Below are positions 1-7,887 of a DNA stretch of 64,000 nucleotides, piece by piece. The translations under genes were made by a program, and so were the position numbers. How positions within the stretch are numbered: the first letter of the stretch is position 1; each line of letters starts with the position of its first letter. The notes below the pieces were generated by a model. That model was not told where the DNA came from. It was given only the letters and a program-made list of their open reading frames with translations, and made no database searches. Where the stretch lies: NCBI RefSeq assembly GCF_012911875.1, contig NZ_JAAXKZ010000007.1, positions 1-64,000 on the forward strand, in the 5' to 3' direction. Source of the stretch: Pseudonocardia bannensis. GTDB taxonomy: Bacteria; Actinomycetota; Actinomycetes; Mycobacteriales; Pseudonocardiaceae.

Positions 1-158
1 GAGCGGGGAGTGGGCGGTGGGCTCGAGGTGGCGGCCGCGCTCGGGGCCGGCGCCGGCTCCTGGGCGGTGGGCGCGCCGCCGGCGGCGCAACTGCCCAGCG
101 CGCCGGCCAGTACGAGCCCGGACAGCAGTACCGTCACAGCGCGGCGCGGGGCGAACAC
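1..158 (-). CDS. Lipoprotein, N-terminal part (runs off left edge)
   Basis: Only the first 52 or so codons are inside the window, read leftwards from a GTG at 158. The N-terminus has two arginines (R5, R6), a hydrophobic stretch and a lipobox LGSC with Cys24, so it should be exported and lipid-anchored. After the cysteine comes a low-complexity Ala/Pro/Ser/Thr linker typical of actinobacterial lipoproteins. The gene is divergent from ybaB. The folded domain lies outside the window, so function cannot be judged. The start is chosen because it gives a normal n-region; no clear ribosome binding site precedes it. Confidence 0.55.
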   Translation of the reverse strand, partial: MFAPRRAVTVLLSGLVLAGALGSCAAGGAPTAQEPAPAPSAAATSSPPPTPR

Positions 159-198
159 GGCACCCAGCCTGACACGGTTACCCTGGCGACGGAGTAGT

Positions 199-219
199 CC
201 GCGCGTGGGACACGCGCGG
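199..219. other. Hairpin in the divergent lipoprotein/ybaB gap
   Basis: Nine-base perfect arms (CCGCGCGTG and CACGCGCGG) separated by GGA, 46 bases before the ybaB start. It may fold in the ybaB 5' UTR or be an operator; no function is assigned. Confidence 0.3.
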
Positions 220-265
220 GAGACACCCCCGGGGCGACGCGGGGGCGAGCCTGAGGAGAGCGCTG

Positions 266-613
266 GTGCAACCGGGTCAGGGTCAGCCGGACATGGCGAT
301 GATTCTGCAGCAGGCGCAGAAGATGCAGGAGCAGCTCATGGCCGCACAGGCCGAGCTGGCCGAGGCCGAGGTGACCGGTCAGGCCGGGAACGGCCTCGTG
401 CAGGTGACGATGACCGCCGCCGGTGACGTGCGCGGTGTCCGCATCGACCCGCAGGTGGTCGACCCGGACGACGTGGAGACGCTGCAGGACCTCGTGGTCG
501 GTGCCATTCACGACGCCACCCGGGCCGCGCAGCGGCTGCAGGCGGAGAAGATGGGACCGCTCGCCGGCGGTCTGGGCGACGCGGCCGGCGGCCTGGGCCT
601 GCCCGGCGTCTGA
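266..613 (+). CDS. ybaB: YbaB/EbfC family nucleoid-associated protein
   Basis: 115-aa protein of the YbaB/EbfC DNA-binding family, which forms tweezer-like dimers and associates with the nucleoid. The helical N-terminal part ([15 protein letters not shown]...) is followed by the conserved beta segment around [18 protein letters not shown] and a helix ending in a Gly-rich tail. GTG start at 266 is preceded by GAGGAGAG at 253-260. The stop is one base before the recR start, so the two are co-translated, the usual ybaB-recR pairing. In many bacteria dnaX lies upstream; here it is replaced by a divergent lipoprotein gene. Confidence 0.93.
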   Translation: MQPGQGQPDMAMILQQAQKMQEQLMAAQAELAEAEVTGQAGNGLVQVTMTAAGDVRGVRIDPQVVDPDDVETLQDLVVGAIHDATRAAQRLQAEKMGPLAGGLGDAAGGLGLPGV

Positions 614-614
614 C

Positions 615-1232
615 GTGTTCGAAGGACCGGTCCAGGACCTGATCGACGAGCTGGGCCGGTTGCCCGGCGTCGGCCCGAAGAGCGCGCAGCGCATCGCGTT
701 CCACCTGCTGGCGGCCGATCCGGCCGACGTGTCACGGCTTCAGGACGTGCTCCAGCGGGTCAAGCAGGGAGTGCGGTTCTGCGACGTGTGCGGCAACGTC
801 TCGGAGAAGGAGCGCTGCCGGTACTGCTCGGACGCCCGCCGGGACCCGACGGTCGTCTGCGTGGTCGAGGAGCCGAAGGATGTGCAGGCGGTCGAGCGGA
901 CCCGCGAGTTCAAGGGCCGCTATCACGTGTTGGGTGGAGCGCTGGACCCGCTGGCCGGAATCGGCCCCGACGGGCTGCGGATCCGTGAACTGCTGGCCCG
1001 GCTGGGTGGCACCGGCCCCGCATCGGACGAGACCGAGATCGCCGAGGTCATCATCGCGACCGACCCCAACACCGAGGGTGAGGCGACCGCGACGTACCTG
1101 GTCCGGCTGCTGCGGGACTTTCCCGGCCTGTCGGTGACCCGGCTGGCCTCGGGCCTGCCCATGGGCGGCGACCTGGAGTTCGCCGACGAGCTGACCCTGG
1201 GCCGGGCGTTGTCCGGCCGCCGCGCGCTGTAG
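615..1232 (+). CDS. recR: Recombination mediator RecR
   Basis: 205-aa RecR, which works with RecO (and RecF) to load RecA at single-strand gaps. The helix-hairpin-helix segment ([20 protein letters not shown]) is at residues 13-32, followed by the four-cysteine zinc motif (CDVCG...CRYC) near residues 57-72 and the Toprim domain beginning VCVVEEPKD near 80. The length matches the family. The start is the GTG at 615, one base after the ybaB stop; longer upstream frames only antiparallel or overlap ybaB. The gene pair is syntenic with Rv3716c-Rv3715c. Confidence 0.96.
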   Translation: MFEGPVQDLIDELGRLPGVGPKSAQRIAFHLLAADPADVSRLQDVLQRVKQGVRFCDVCGNVSEKERCRYCSDARRDPTVVCVVEEPKDVQAVERTREFKGRYHVLGGALDPLAGIGPDGLRIRELLARLGGTGPASDETEIAEVIIATDPNTEGEATATYLVRLLRDFPGLSVTRLASGLPMGGDLEFADELTLGRALSGRRAL

Positions 1233-1286
1233 TCGGCGCCGTCCGGCGTGCCCCTCCCCGTGGGGCGCGCCGTCCTCCATGTTCGG

Positions 1287-1472
1287 TCAGTCGTCGTCCC
1301 AGGTGTCGTGGTCGGCGACATGGTGGTGCTGCAACTGCTGACGCAGCTCCCAGACGCGACGGCGCTCGGCGGCGACGCGCCGCCAGGCGTCCGCCCGGGC
1401 CGCGTCGAGAACGCCGACGACGACGGCGATGACGATCAACAGGGCGAAGCCGATGGCGATGACGGCGATCAT
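1287..1472 (-). CDS. Small single-pass membrane protein
   Basis: 61-aa protein with one N-terminal transmembrane helix (residues 2-22, MIAVIAIGFALLIVIAVVVG) and a charged Arg/Ala-rich, probably coiled cytoplasmic segment ending in a His/Asp tail (QHHH...DTWDDD). The ATG at 1472 overlaps the stop of an upstream 26-codon ORF in an ATGA, suggesting translational coupling. Convergent with recR. No family is recognised; the acidic-histidine tail could bind metal, but that is speculation. Confidence 0.6.
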   Translation of the reverse strand: MIAVIAIGFALLIVIAVVVGVLDAARADAWRRVAAERRRVWELRQQLQHHHVADHDTWDDD

Positions 1473-1549
1473 GGCGACCACCTGCCCCGACGCCGGCGGA
1501 CCGCCTTCCCGGCGGGCGCGCTGCGGTGCGTGCTGCGTGTGGTGACCAT
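1469..1549 (-). CDS. 26-aa basic leader ORF coupled to membrane protein
   Basis: A short ORF starts at ATG 1549, seven bases after a strong GGAAGGGG ribosome binding site (1557-1564 on the complementary strand), and stops in an ATGA overlap with the ATG of the 61-aa membrane protein. The peptide is basic (MVTTRSTHRSAPAGKAV then RRRR). Since the downstream gene has only a weak binding site of its own, this ORF probably delivers ribosomes to it. A functional peptide is possible but unproven. Confidence 0.45.
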   Translation of the reverse strand: MVTTRSTHRSAPAGKAVRRRRGRWSP

Positions 1550-1802
1550 CGTGGTTCCCCTTCCTGTGGTGTCCTGACCGGCGGTCGCCGGGAGGCTGTG
1601 GACCCCGGCGCCGGCCGGGGCGGGGTGGTGGATCGAGGCGGTCCGGGCCCCGGACGCGGGCCCGGCGGGCCGGTGGCGCGGGCGGGAGGACGGCGCGAGC
1701 CGGATGCTGATCACGGCGGCCTCCTCTCCGGTGGGCCCCGGGCGGAGATGGTGCTGACCACTCGGGTCGACCTGTGCTTAGATTGCCCGACGGGATCGCA
1801 CG

Positions 1803-1814
1803 ATGCAATTGCAT
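1803..1814. promoter_or_regulatory. 12-bp perfect palindrome upstream of XRE gene
   Basis: ATGCAATTGCAT is a perfect 12-bp palindrome, AT-rich in a GC-rich background, about 100 bases before the XRE/DUF5753 start. It is a good candidate operator, perhaps for autoregulation. The binding protein is not known. Confidence 0.4.
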
Positions 1815-1915
1815 GGCGGTGGGATTGCCTGGTTCACCCATTCGGGCCAGTGCATGACCTCGATGCGTAACCGCCATTGCGTGACAATCAACCGCTCCGG
1901 TGACAGGAAGTTCGC

Positions 1916-2812
1916 ATGGTTGCTGCGCAGGGTCCGGCCGGCCCGAGGCGTCGCCTCGGCGCCGAACTGCGCCGACTCCGCACGAAGGCCGGGTTGCACC
2001 TCGATGACGTCGCCGAGCAGCTGACCTGCTCGACGTCGAAGATCAGCAGGCTGGAGACGGGCAAGGGGATCCCCAAGCTTCCCGACGTCCGCGAGCTGAT
2101 GCGGATCTACGGCGTCACGTCCGACACCGAACGCGACATGCTCATCCGGCTGGTCCGGGACAGCCGGGAGCAGGGCTGGTGGGAGCCGTACACGGAGGGC
2201 GTGCAGCCGGAGCGGTTCGTGATGGACTCGCCGGGTCGATACCCCGCCCTGGAGACCGAGGCGGCCAGGGTCCGGGCGTTCAATGCGACCGCGCTTCACG
2301 GCCTGGTGCAGACCCCGGAGTACGCGCGCGAGATCATGACCGAGTTCCTGCAGCACAACGGGCCGGCCGAGATCGAGCGCCTGGTCGAGCTCCGGGCCCA
2401 CCGACAACGCGCGCTGCGGCGCCGCGAGTCCCCGCTGTACCTGTCCGTCGTCCTCGACGAGGGGCTGCTGAACCGGCTCGTCGGCGGTCCGGAGGTGATG
2501 GCCGGGCAACTCGGGCACATCCTCGAACTCGCCGCGCTGTCGAACGTCGAGGTCCGGGTCCTCCCGTTCGACGCCGGTTTCCACCGCGCGCTGGCCGGGC
2601 AGTTCACGATCCTGGAGTTCTCCGGCGCACTCCACGACATCGTCTACATCGAAGGGCACGCGGGCGACTCCTATCTCGACGGTGACGCCGACGTGAAGCT
2701 CTATCAGGACGTGCATTCCGATGTGGTCGGGCGTGCTCTCGGCCCCGCGGCGTCGATCGAGTTGATCAGCCGGTACCGTCACCGCCTGACTTCCGAGAAG
2801 GGCCTGCGGTGA
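1916..2812 (+). CDS. XRE-family HTH regulator with DUF5753
   Basis: 298-aa protein of the large actinobacterial XRE/DUF5753 family. The helix-turn-helix is at about residues 12-68 (LRRLRTKAGLHLDDVAEQL...SKISRLETGKG), and the DUF5753 ligand/partner domain fills the remainder. AGGAAG at 1903-1908 serves the ATG at 1916. The stop overlaps the start of a DUF397 gene (GTGA at 2809-2812). In Streptomyces such pairs (for example Scr1/Scr2) behave like toxin-antitoxin-type regulators affecting development and antibiotic production; the role here is inferred from pairing only. Confidence 0.92.
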   Translation: MVAAQGPAGPRRRLGAELRRLRTKAGLHLDDVAEQLTCSTSKISRLETGKGIPKLPDVRELMRIYGVTSDTERDMLIRLVRDSREQGWWEPYTEGVQPERFVMDSPGRYPALETEAARVRAFNATALHGLVQTPEYAREIMTEFLQHNGPAEIERLVELRAHRQRALRRRESPLYLSVVLDEGLLNRLVGGPEVMAGQLGHILELAALSNVEVRVLPFDAGFHRALAGQFTILEFSGALHDIVYIEGHAGDSYLDGDADVKLYQDVHSDVVGRALGPAASIELISRYRHRLTSEKGLR

Positions 2813-2994
2813 TCGAGTTCAAGGTCAGCAGTTTCTGCAGCTGGGGCGACTGCGTCGAGGTCGGCCGGACCCCGGAGGGGCAAGTCGCGGTCCGCGACAG
2901 CAAGGACCGCGAGCGTCGGCCGCTCGTCTTCACTGCCGACGAGTGGGCGGCATTCGTCGCCGGTGTGAAGAACGGCGAGTTCGACCTCGGCTGA
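2809..2994 (+). CDS. DUF397 small partner protein
   Basis: 61-aa DUF397 protein with the family signature: an N-terminal strand, a short Cys segment (SSFCSWGDCVEV), RDSKD in the middle and FTADEWAAFVAGVKNGEFD at the C-terminus. Translationally coupled to the upstream XRE gene by a GTGA overlap, as is usual for this pair. DUF397 proteins are thought to bind or modulate the cognate XRE protein; the specific process controlled here is unknown. Confidence 0.92.
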   Translation: MIEFKVSSFCSWGDCVEVGRTPEGQVAVRDSKDRERRPLVFTADEWAAFVAGVKNGEFDLG

Positions 2995-3090
2995 TGCCGC
3001 CGCGGGGGCCGGCGAATGCTCGGCGAGATGGTTCGGCGTGAAGCCGGACCAGTGTGGACATTACGCTGCGTGAGCTTGAGGTCGATTTGA

Positions 3091-3135
3091 GCTACCCGTA
3101 GCCCAACCGTGACTCAATAAGCTACCTATCGGTAG
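3091..3135. promoter_or_regulatory. Two related inverted repeats before the ABC importer
   Basis: GCTACCCGTAGC (3091-3102) and GCTACCTATCGGTAG (3121-3135) are two imperfect palindromes sharing CTAC...GTAG halves, 30 bases apart start to start, 58-102 bases before the binding-protein start. Their spacing and AT-richer surroundings suggest a regulator-binding region for the transporter operon. No regulator gene is adjacent except the XRE pair. Confidence 0.4.
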
Positions 3136-3192
3136 TCAAGGGCATTACCGTCTGGCGTCACCTACGCACACCGACGATCTCGAGGTGCCCGC

Positions 3193-4860
3193 ATGCCATC
3201 CTCCCGACGTCTGCTCGCCGCCATCGCCGCCGGCGCGCTCACGCTCTCCCTCGCCGCCTGCGCCGAATCCGGGCGCGACGCCGGCGCGGTCGGGTCGGGC
3301 GCCACCGGTGGGACGATGGTCTTCGGAGCTCCCGGCGCGCCCGACAACTTCGACCCGATCTTCGCGCAGGACGGCGAGACCTTCCGGCCCGCGCGGCAGA
3401 TGTTCGACACCCTGATCACCTACAAGCAGGGCACGAGCGACCTGGCCCCGGGGCTGGCGACCGCGTGGACGCCGAGTGAGAACGGCACCGTCTGGACGTT
3501 CACCCTGCGTGAGGGCGTGAAGTTCCACGACGGCACCGACCTCAACGCCGAGGCGGTCTGTTTCAACTTCGACCGCTGGTTCAACCTCCCCAACGCCGCC
3601 GCCCAGAGCCAGGCCATCTACTACGCCGACACCTTCGAGGGCTTCGCGAACAACCAGGGTGAGACGGCGGGCGAGCCGGTCTACAACTCCTGCACCGCGC
3701 AGAACCCGAGCACCGCGGTCCTCAAGCTGAACAAGGCCAAGGGGGCCTTCCCCGCCGCCTTCGGCCTCACCTCGCTGTCGATCTCCAGCCCGACCGCGCT
3801 GCGCCAGTACAACGCCGACCAGATCGAGCAGTCCGGCGACGCGTTCACCTACAGCGAGTACGCCACCGCGCACCCGACCGGCACAGGGCCGTTCAAGTTC
3901 GAGAGCTTCGACCGGACGGCGAACACGATCACGCTGGTCCGCAACGACGACTACTGGGGCGAGAAGGCCAAGCTCGACCGGCTGATCTTCAAGGTGATCC
4001 CGGACGAGAACGCGCGCAAGCAGGAACTGCGGGCGGGCACGATCGACGGGTACGACCTGCCCTCGCCGGCCGACTGGGACTCGCTGAAGAGCGAGGGCTT
4101 CAACGTCCTGGTCCGGCCGCCGTTCAACATCCTGTACCTGGGGATCAACGGCAAGAACAACCCGGCGCTGAAGGACCTGCGGATCCGCCAGGCCATCGCC
4201 TACGCGCTGGACCGCGAGGCGCTGGTGCGCAACCAGCTGCCCGAGGGCGCGGTGGTCGCGACGCAGTTCATGCCCGAGACGGTGGACGGCTACGCGCCCG
4301 ACACCCAGGCCTACGCCTACGACCCGGACCGAGCCCGGCAGCTGCTCGCCGAGGCCGGCCAGTCGAACCTGACGCTGAACTTCTACTACCCGACCGAGGT
4401 CACCCGGCCGTACATGCCGAACCCGACCAACATCTTCACCGCTCTGGCGGAGAACCTGCGGCAGGTGGGGATCACCGTGAACCCGGTGCCGCAGCCGTGG
4501 AACGGCGGCTACCTCGACTCGGTGACGGTCAGCGGCAACCACGACCTGCACCTGCTGGGCTGGACCGGTGACTACAACGATGCCGGGAACTTCGTGGGCA
4601 CCTTCTTCGGGCGGCCCAAGCCCGAGTTCGGTTTCGACGACCCGGCGCTGTCCGCGCAGATCGCGGCGGCCGACGCCACCGTCGACCCGGCGGCCCACGC
4701 CGCGGCCTACGAGCAGGTCAACCGCGACATCATGGCGAAGTACCTGCCGGCGGTGCCGGTCAGCAGCTCGGCGGCGGCCCTGGTCGTCCGCAACAACATC
4801 TCCGGAGTGGTCCCGTCCCCGCTGACCGACGAGCGGTTCTACACGGTCAGCAAGGGCTGA
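3193..4860 (+). CDS. ABC transporter substrate-binding protein, family 5
   Basis: 555-aa extracellular solute-binding lipoprotein of the DppA/OppA/NikA family. Signal peptide with lipobox LAAC (Cys23), then the SBP family 5 fold: start near MVFGAPGAPDNFDPIFAQDG, HDGTDLNAEAVCFNFDRW around 115-135, GTGPFKFESFDR near 235, and QAIAYALDREALV near 335. GAGGTG precedes ATG 3193. It is the first gene of a five-gene import operon and captures the substrate, probably a peptide or nickel chelate; the ligand cannot be read from sequence. A hairpin after the gene may set its expression above the permeases. Confidence 0.93.
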   Translation: MPSSRRLLAAIAAGALTLSLAACAESGRDAGAVGSGATGGTMVFGAPGAPDNFDPIFAQDGETFRPARQMFDTLITYKQGTSDLAPGLATAWTPSENGTVWTFTLREGVKFHDGTDLNAEAVCFNFDRWFNLPNAAAQSQAIYYADTFEGFANNQGETAGEPVYNSCTAQNPSTAVLKLNKAKGAFPAAFGLTSLSISSPTALRQYNADQIEQSGDAFTYSEYATAHPTGTGPFKFESFDRTANTITLVRNDDYWGEKAKLDRLIFKVIPDENARKQELRAGTIDGYDLPSPADWDSLKSEGFNVLVRPPFNILYLGINGKNNPALKDLRIRQAIAYALDREALVRNQLPEGAVVATQFMPETVDGYAPDTQAYAYDPDRARQLLAEAGQSNLTLNFYYPTEVTRPYMPNPTNIFTALAENLRQVGITVNPVPQPWNGGYLDSVTVSGNHDLHLLGWTGDYNDAGNFVGTFFGRPKPEFGFDDPALSAQIAAADATVDPAAHAAAYEQVNRDIMAKYLPAVPVSSSAAALVVRNNISGVVPSPLTDERFYTVSKG

Positions 4861-4865
4861 ACGCG

Positions 4866-4899
4866 CCCGGTGGCGCCGCTCCCGCGCGGTGCCACCGGG
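4866..4899 (+). terminator. Attenuating hairpin between SBP and permease genes
   Basis: Arms CCCGGTGGCGCC (4866-4877) and GGTGCCACCGGG (4888-4899) pair over 12 bases with one G-U and a 10-base loop. No U tract. In ABC importer operons such intercistronic hairpins often stabilise or partially terminate the binding-protein message, giving excess binding protein. Role inferred. Confidence 0.5.
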
Positions 4900-4923
4900 G
4901 TCGGGACGGTACGAAGGGGAACG

Positions 4924-5928
4924 ATGCTGCGTTTCGTCGTGCGCCGGTTGCTGCAGGTCGTTCCGACCCTGCTGCTGCTGTCGGTGCTGGTCTTCGCCTG
5001 GCTGAGGTCGCTGCCCGGCGGTCCGGCCAGCGCCTTCCTCGGTGACCGCGCCACGCCCGAGCGGGTCGCCGAGCTCAACCGGGTGCTCGGCCTGGACCAG
5101 CCCGTGTGGGTCCAGTACCTGCGTTTCCTCGGCCGCGCGTTCACCGGGGACCTGGGCAACTCGCAGATCACCGGGGAGCCGGTGCTCAGCGAGATCGGCC
5201 GCGCGCTACCGGCGACCGTCGAGCTGTCGGTGGCCGCGCTGCTGATCGCCGTGACGCTGGGGATTCCGCTGGGCTACCTGTCCGCCCGCCACCGGGGCCG
5301 TCCGCTCGACGTCGCCACGGTGATCGGAACCCTGGTCGGGGTCGCCGTGCCGGTGTTCTTCCTGGGCTACCTGCTCAAGGCGGTCTTCGCCGTCGAGCTG
5401 GGACTCTTCCCGCCGTCGGGCCGGCAGTCGGTCGGGATCGACGCCACGAACGTCACCGGTTTCGCGGTGCTCGACGGGCTGCTGACCCGGGAGCTCGACG
5501 CGAGCTGGGACGCGCTCACGCACCTGGTGCTGCCGGCCGTCGCGCTGGCCACCATCCCGCTCGCCGTGATCGTCCGCATCACCCGGGCCTCGGTCCTCGA
5601 CGTGCTGGGGTCGGACTTCGTGCGCACCGCCAACGCCAAGGGGCTCGCGCCGAGCACCGTGCGCGGCCGGCACGTGCTGCGGAACGCGCTGCTCCCGGTG
5701 TCGACCACCATCGGGTTGCAGACCGGGTTGCTGCTCGCGGGGGCGGTACTCACCGAGAAGGTCTTCGTCTGGGGTGGTATCGGCACCCTGCTGGCCCAGG
5801 GCATCGAGCAGCGCGACTACCCCCGGCTGCAGGCGTTGCTGCTGCTCGGCGCGCTGGTGTACGTGCTGGTCAACCTGTTGGTCGACCTCTCCTACGCGAT
5901 CATCGACCCGCGGGTGAGGTTGTCGTGA
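4924..5928 (+). CDS. Peptide/nickel ABC transporter permease (DppB-like)
   Basis: 334-aa inner-membrane permease of the DppB/OppB family. N-terminal TM helix after MLRFVVRRLLQVVPTLLLL, the family segment LGLDQPVWVQYLRFL near 60, and five further hydrophobic helices; the EAA-type loop that contacts the ATPases is DFVRTANAKGL near 235. The start is ATG 4924 with GAAGGGGA immediately upstream. The stop overlaps the GTG of the second permease. With the next three genes it completes the importer. Confidence 0.93.
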   Translation: MLRFVVRRLLQVVPTLLLLSVLVFAWLRSLPGGPASAFLGDRATPERVAELNRVLGLDQPVWVQYLRFLGRAFTGDLGNSQITGEPVLSEIGRALPATVELSVAALLIAVTLGIPLGYLSARHRGRPLDVATVIGTLVGVAVPVFFLGYLLKAVFAVELGLFPPSGRQSVGIDATNVTGFAVLDGLLTRELDASWDALTHLVLPAVALATIPLAVIVRITRASVLDVLGSDFVRTANAKGLAPSTVRGRHVLRNALLPVSTTIGLQTGLLLAGAVLTEKVFVWGGIGTLLAQGIEQRDYPRLQALLLLGALVYVLVNLLVDLSYAIIDPRVRLS

Positions 5929-6848
5929 CCACGACCTGGACGCAGCGGCGCAAGGCCCGCATCGACGATCTGGCGGCCGGCCGCAGCCTCGGCTCGGAGG
6001 CGTGGCGGCGGCTGCGTCGCGACCCGGTCGCGATCAGCGGCGCCGTGCTCGTCGGCCTGTTCGTGATCGTCGCCGTGCTGGCGCCGATGCTCGCCCCGCA
6101 CCCGGCCGCGCAGAGCTTCCCGGAGCTGCAGCAGGACCTGCGGCCGGGTTCGATCCCCGGCCCGCGGACCGGCTTCCCGCTGGGCAGCGACCAACTGGGC
6201 CGGGACTTCCTCTCCCGGATGATCCTGGCCGCGCAGCAGACGCTGCTGGTCGGGGTGCTGGCCACCCTGATCGGGCTGGCGGCGGGGATCGTGATCGGGG
6301 CGGTCGCCGGCGCGTTCGGTGGCTGGGCCGACACGGTCCTGATGCGTGTCACCGACGTGCTGCTGTCGGTGCCGAGCCTGCTGCTGGCCGTCTCGATCGC
6401 CGCGCTGGCCGCCCGGCCCAGCCAGACCACCGTGATCATCGCGGTGTCCATCGTCAGCGTGCCGATCTTCGCACGGCTGCTGCGCGGGTCGATGCTCGCG
6501 CAGCGGGAGAGCGACCACGTCGTGGCCGCCACGGCGCTCGGGGTGCGCCGCCGGGCCGTCGTGCTGCGGCACATGCTGCCCAACGCGATCGGCCCGGTGA
6601 TCGTCCAGGCGACGCTCACCCTCGCGACGTCCATCCTGGACGCCGCCGCGCTGTCCTTCCTGGGCCTCGGCGATGCCGACCCGGCCCGGGCCGAATGGGG
6701 GCTCATGCTGGCGCAGGCGCAGGCCTACCTCGACGTCCGGCCCGCGCTGGCGGTCTACCCGGCGGTCGCGATCATCGCGGTGGCTCTGGGCTTCACACTG
6801 CTGGGAGAGTCGCTCCGTGAGGCCCTCGACCCGAAGGGACGCCGATGA
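5925..6848 (+). CDS. Peptide/nickel ABC transporter permease (DppC-like)
   Basis: 307-aa permease of the DppC/OppC family. Residues 25-45 match the N-terminal OppC segment (RRLRRDPVAISGAVLVG), followed by the periplasmic PLGSDQLGRDFLSRM motif near 85 and the EAA loop (DHVVAATALGVRR) near 195-210. GTG 5925 overlaps the upstream stop; GAGG lies at 5916-5919. Its own stop overlaps the start of the ATPase gene (ATGA at 6845-6848), so the whole operon is translationally coupled. Confidence 0.93.
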   Translation: MTTTWTQRRKARIDDLAAGRSLGSEAWRRLRRDPVAISGAVLVGLFVIVAVLAPMLAPHPAAQSFPELQQDLRPGSIPGPRTGFPLGSDQLGRDFLSRMILAAQQTLLVGVLATLIGLAAGIVIGAVAGAFGGWADTVLMRVTDVLLSVPSLLLAVSIAALAARPSQTTVIIAVSIVSVPIFARLLRGSMLAQRESDHVVAATALGVRRRAVVLRHMLPNAIGPVIVQATLTLATSILDAAALSFLGLGDADPARAEWGLMLAQAQAYLDVRPALAVYPAVAIIAVALGFTLLGESLREALDPKGRR

Positions 6849-7858
6849 GTGCTGCCGCGGGTGCCGAGCGGGGGATCGGGGCGCCGTTGCTGGAGGTGCG
6901 GGACCTGCGGGTGACCTTCGCCCGGCGCGGGGGACCGGACACCGTCGCCGTCGACGGGGTCGACTTCGCCGTGGCGCCGGGGGAGATCGTCGGCCTGGTC
7001 GGGGAGTCGGGCTGCGGGAAGTCGGTGACCTCGCTGGCGATCATGCGGCTGTTACCCGAACGCGGGAACCGGGTCGCCGGCGAGGTGCGGATGGACGGCA
7101 TCGACCTGCTCGGGCTCTCCGACGCGGCCATGCGCGAGCGGCGCGGTCGCGACCTGAGCATGGTCTTCCAGGACCCGCTGTCCTCGCTCAACCCCGTCGT
7201 CCCGATCGGAGTGCAGGTCACCGAGGTGCTGCGCCGGCACCGCGGTATGCGCAAGGAGCCGGCGCGCCGGGAGGCCGCCGAGCTGCTGGACCGGGTGGGC
7301 ATCCCCGACCCCCGCCGCCGGCTCGGCTCGTACCCGCACCAGCTCTCGGGCGGGATGCGCCAGCGGGCGCTGATCGCCATCGCGCTGGCCTGCCGACCGC
7401 GGCTGCTCATCGCCGATGAGCCGACCACCGCGCTGGACGTGACCATCCAGGCGCAGATCCTCGGGCTGCTCGCCGAGCTGGTCGCCGAGACGGGCGCCGC
7501 GCTGATCATGATCACGCACGACCTCGGCGTGGTCGCGGGGCTGTGCGACACGGTGAACGTCCTCTACGGCGGGCGGATCGTGGAGCGGTCGCAGCGGCAC
7601 CGGCTGTTCGCCACCCCGCGCCACCCGTACACGCACGGGCTGCTGAGCTCGATCCCCCGGCTGGACTCCGCGCCGGGGGAGGAGTTGGTCGCGATCCCCG
7701 GCTCGGTCAACGACAACCTTCCGTGGGCGCACGGGTGCGCGTTCGCGCCGCGCTGCCCGCGGGCGATGGAGGCGTGCGAGCAGCGCACCCCGGCCCCCGA
7801 GGAGATCGGCGGGCGGCTGTTGCGCTGCCACAACCCGGTTCCGGCGAGCGCCGGATGA
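6845..7858 (+). CDS. ABC transporter ATPase (DppD-like)
   Basis: 337-aa ATP-binding subunit. Walker A GESGCGKS near residue 57, Q-loop [10 protein letters not shown] near 110, signature LSGGMRQR near 168, Walker [13 protein letters not shown] near 188, and H-loop THDLG near 225. The C-terminal oligopeptide/dipeptide extension carries the cysteine-bearing segment [14 protein letters not shown] found in this subgroup, which may bind an iron-sulfur cluster. Pairs with the second ATPase downstream. A 10-codon ORF overlaps its stop and links it to that gene. Confidence 0.95.
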   Translation: MSAAAGAERGIGAPLLEVRDLRVTFARRGGPDTVAVDGVDFAVAPGEIVGLVGESGCGKSVTSLAIMRLLPERGNRVAGEVRMDGIDLLGLSDAAMRERRGRDLSMVFQDPLSSLNPVVPIGVQVTEVLRRHRGMRKEPARREAAELLDRVGIPDPRRRLGSYPHQLSGGMRQRALIAIALACRPRLLIADEPTTALDVTIQAQILGLLAELVAETGAALIMITHDLGVVAGLCDTVNVLYGGRIVERSQRHRLFATPRHPYTHGLLSSIPRLDSAPGEELVAIPGSVNDNLPWAHGCAFAPRCPRAMEACEQRTPAPEEIGGRLLRCHNPVPASAG

Positions 7859-7887
7859 GCCGCCCGATGAGCACGGAGCGAGGATGA
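7855..7887 (+). CDS. 10-aa bridging ORF between the two ATPase genes
   Basis: ATG at 7855 overlaps the stop of the first ATPase gene (ATGA). The ORF encodes [10 protein letters not shown], and its TGA overlaps the ATG of the second ATPase gene (ATGA at 7884-7887). It could hand ribosomes from one gene to the next by two termination-reinitiation steps. No peptide function is claimed. Confidence 0.35.
   Translation: MSRPMSTERG

Noticed and set aside
3145-4698. 517-codon ORF opposite the substrate-binding protein gene
   Set aside because: Shadow frame: low-complexity Val/Arg/Gly translation, fully overlapped by a gene with signal peptide and family motifs.
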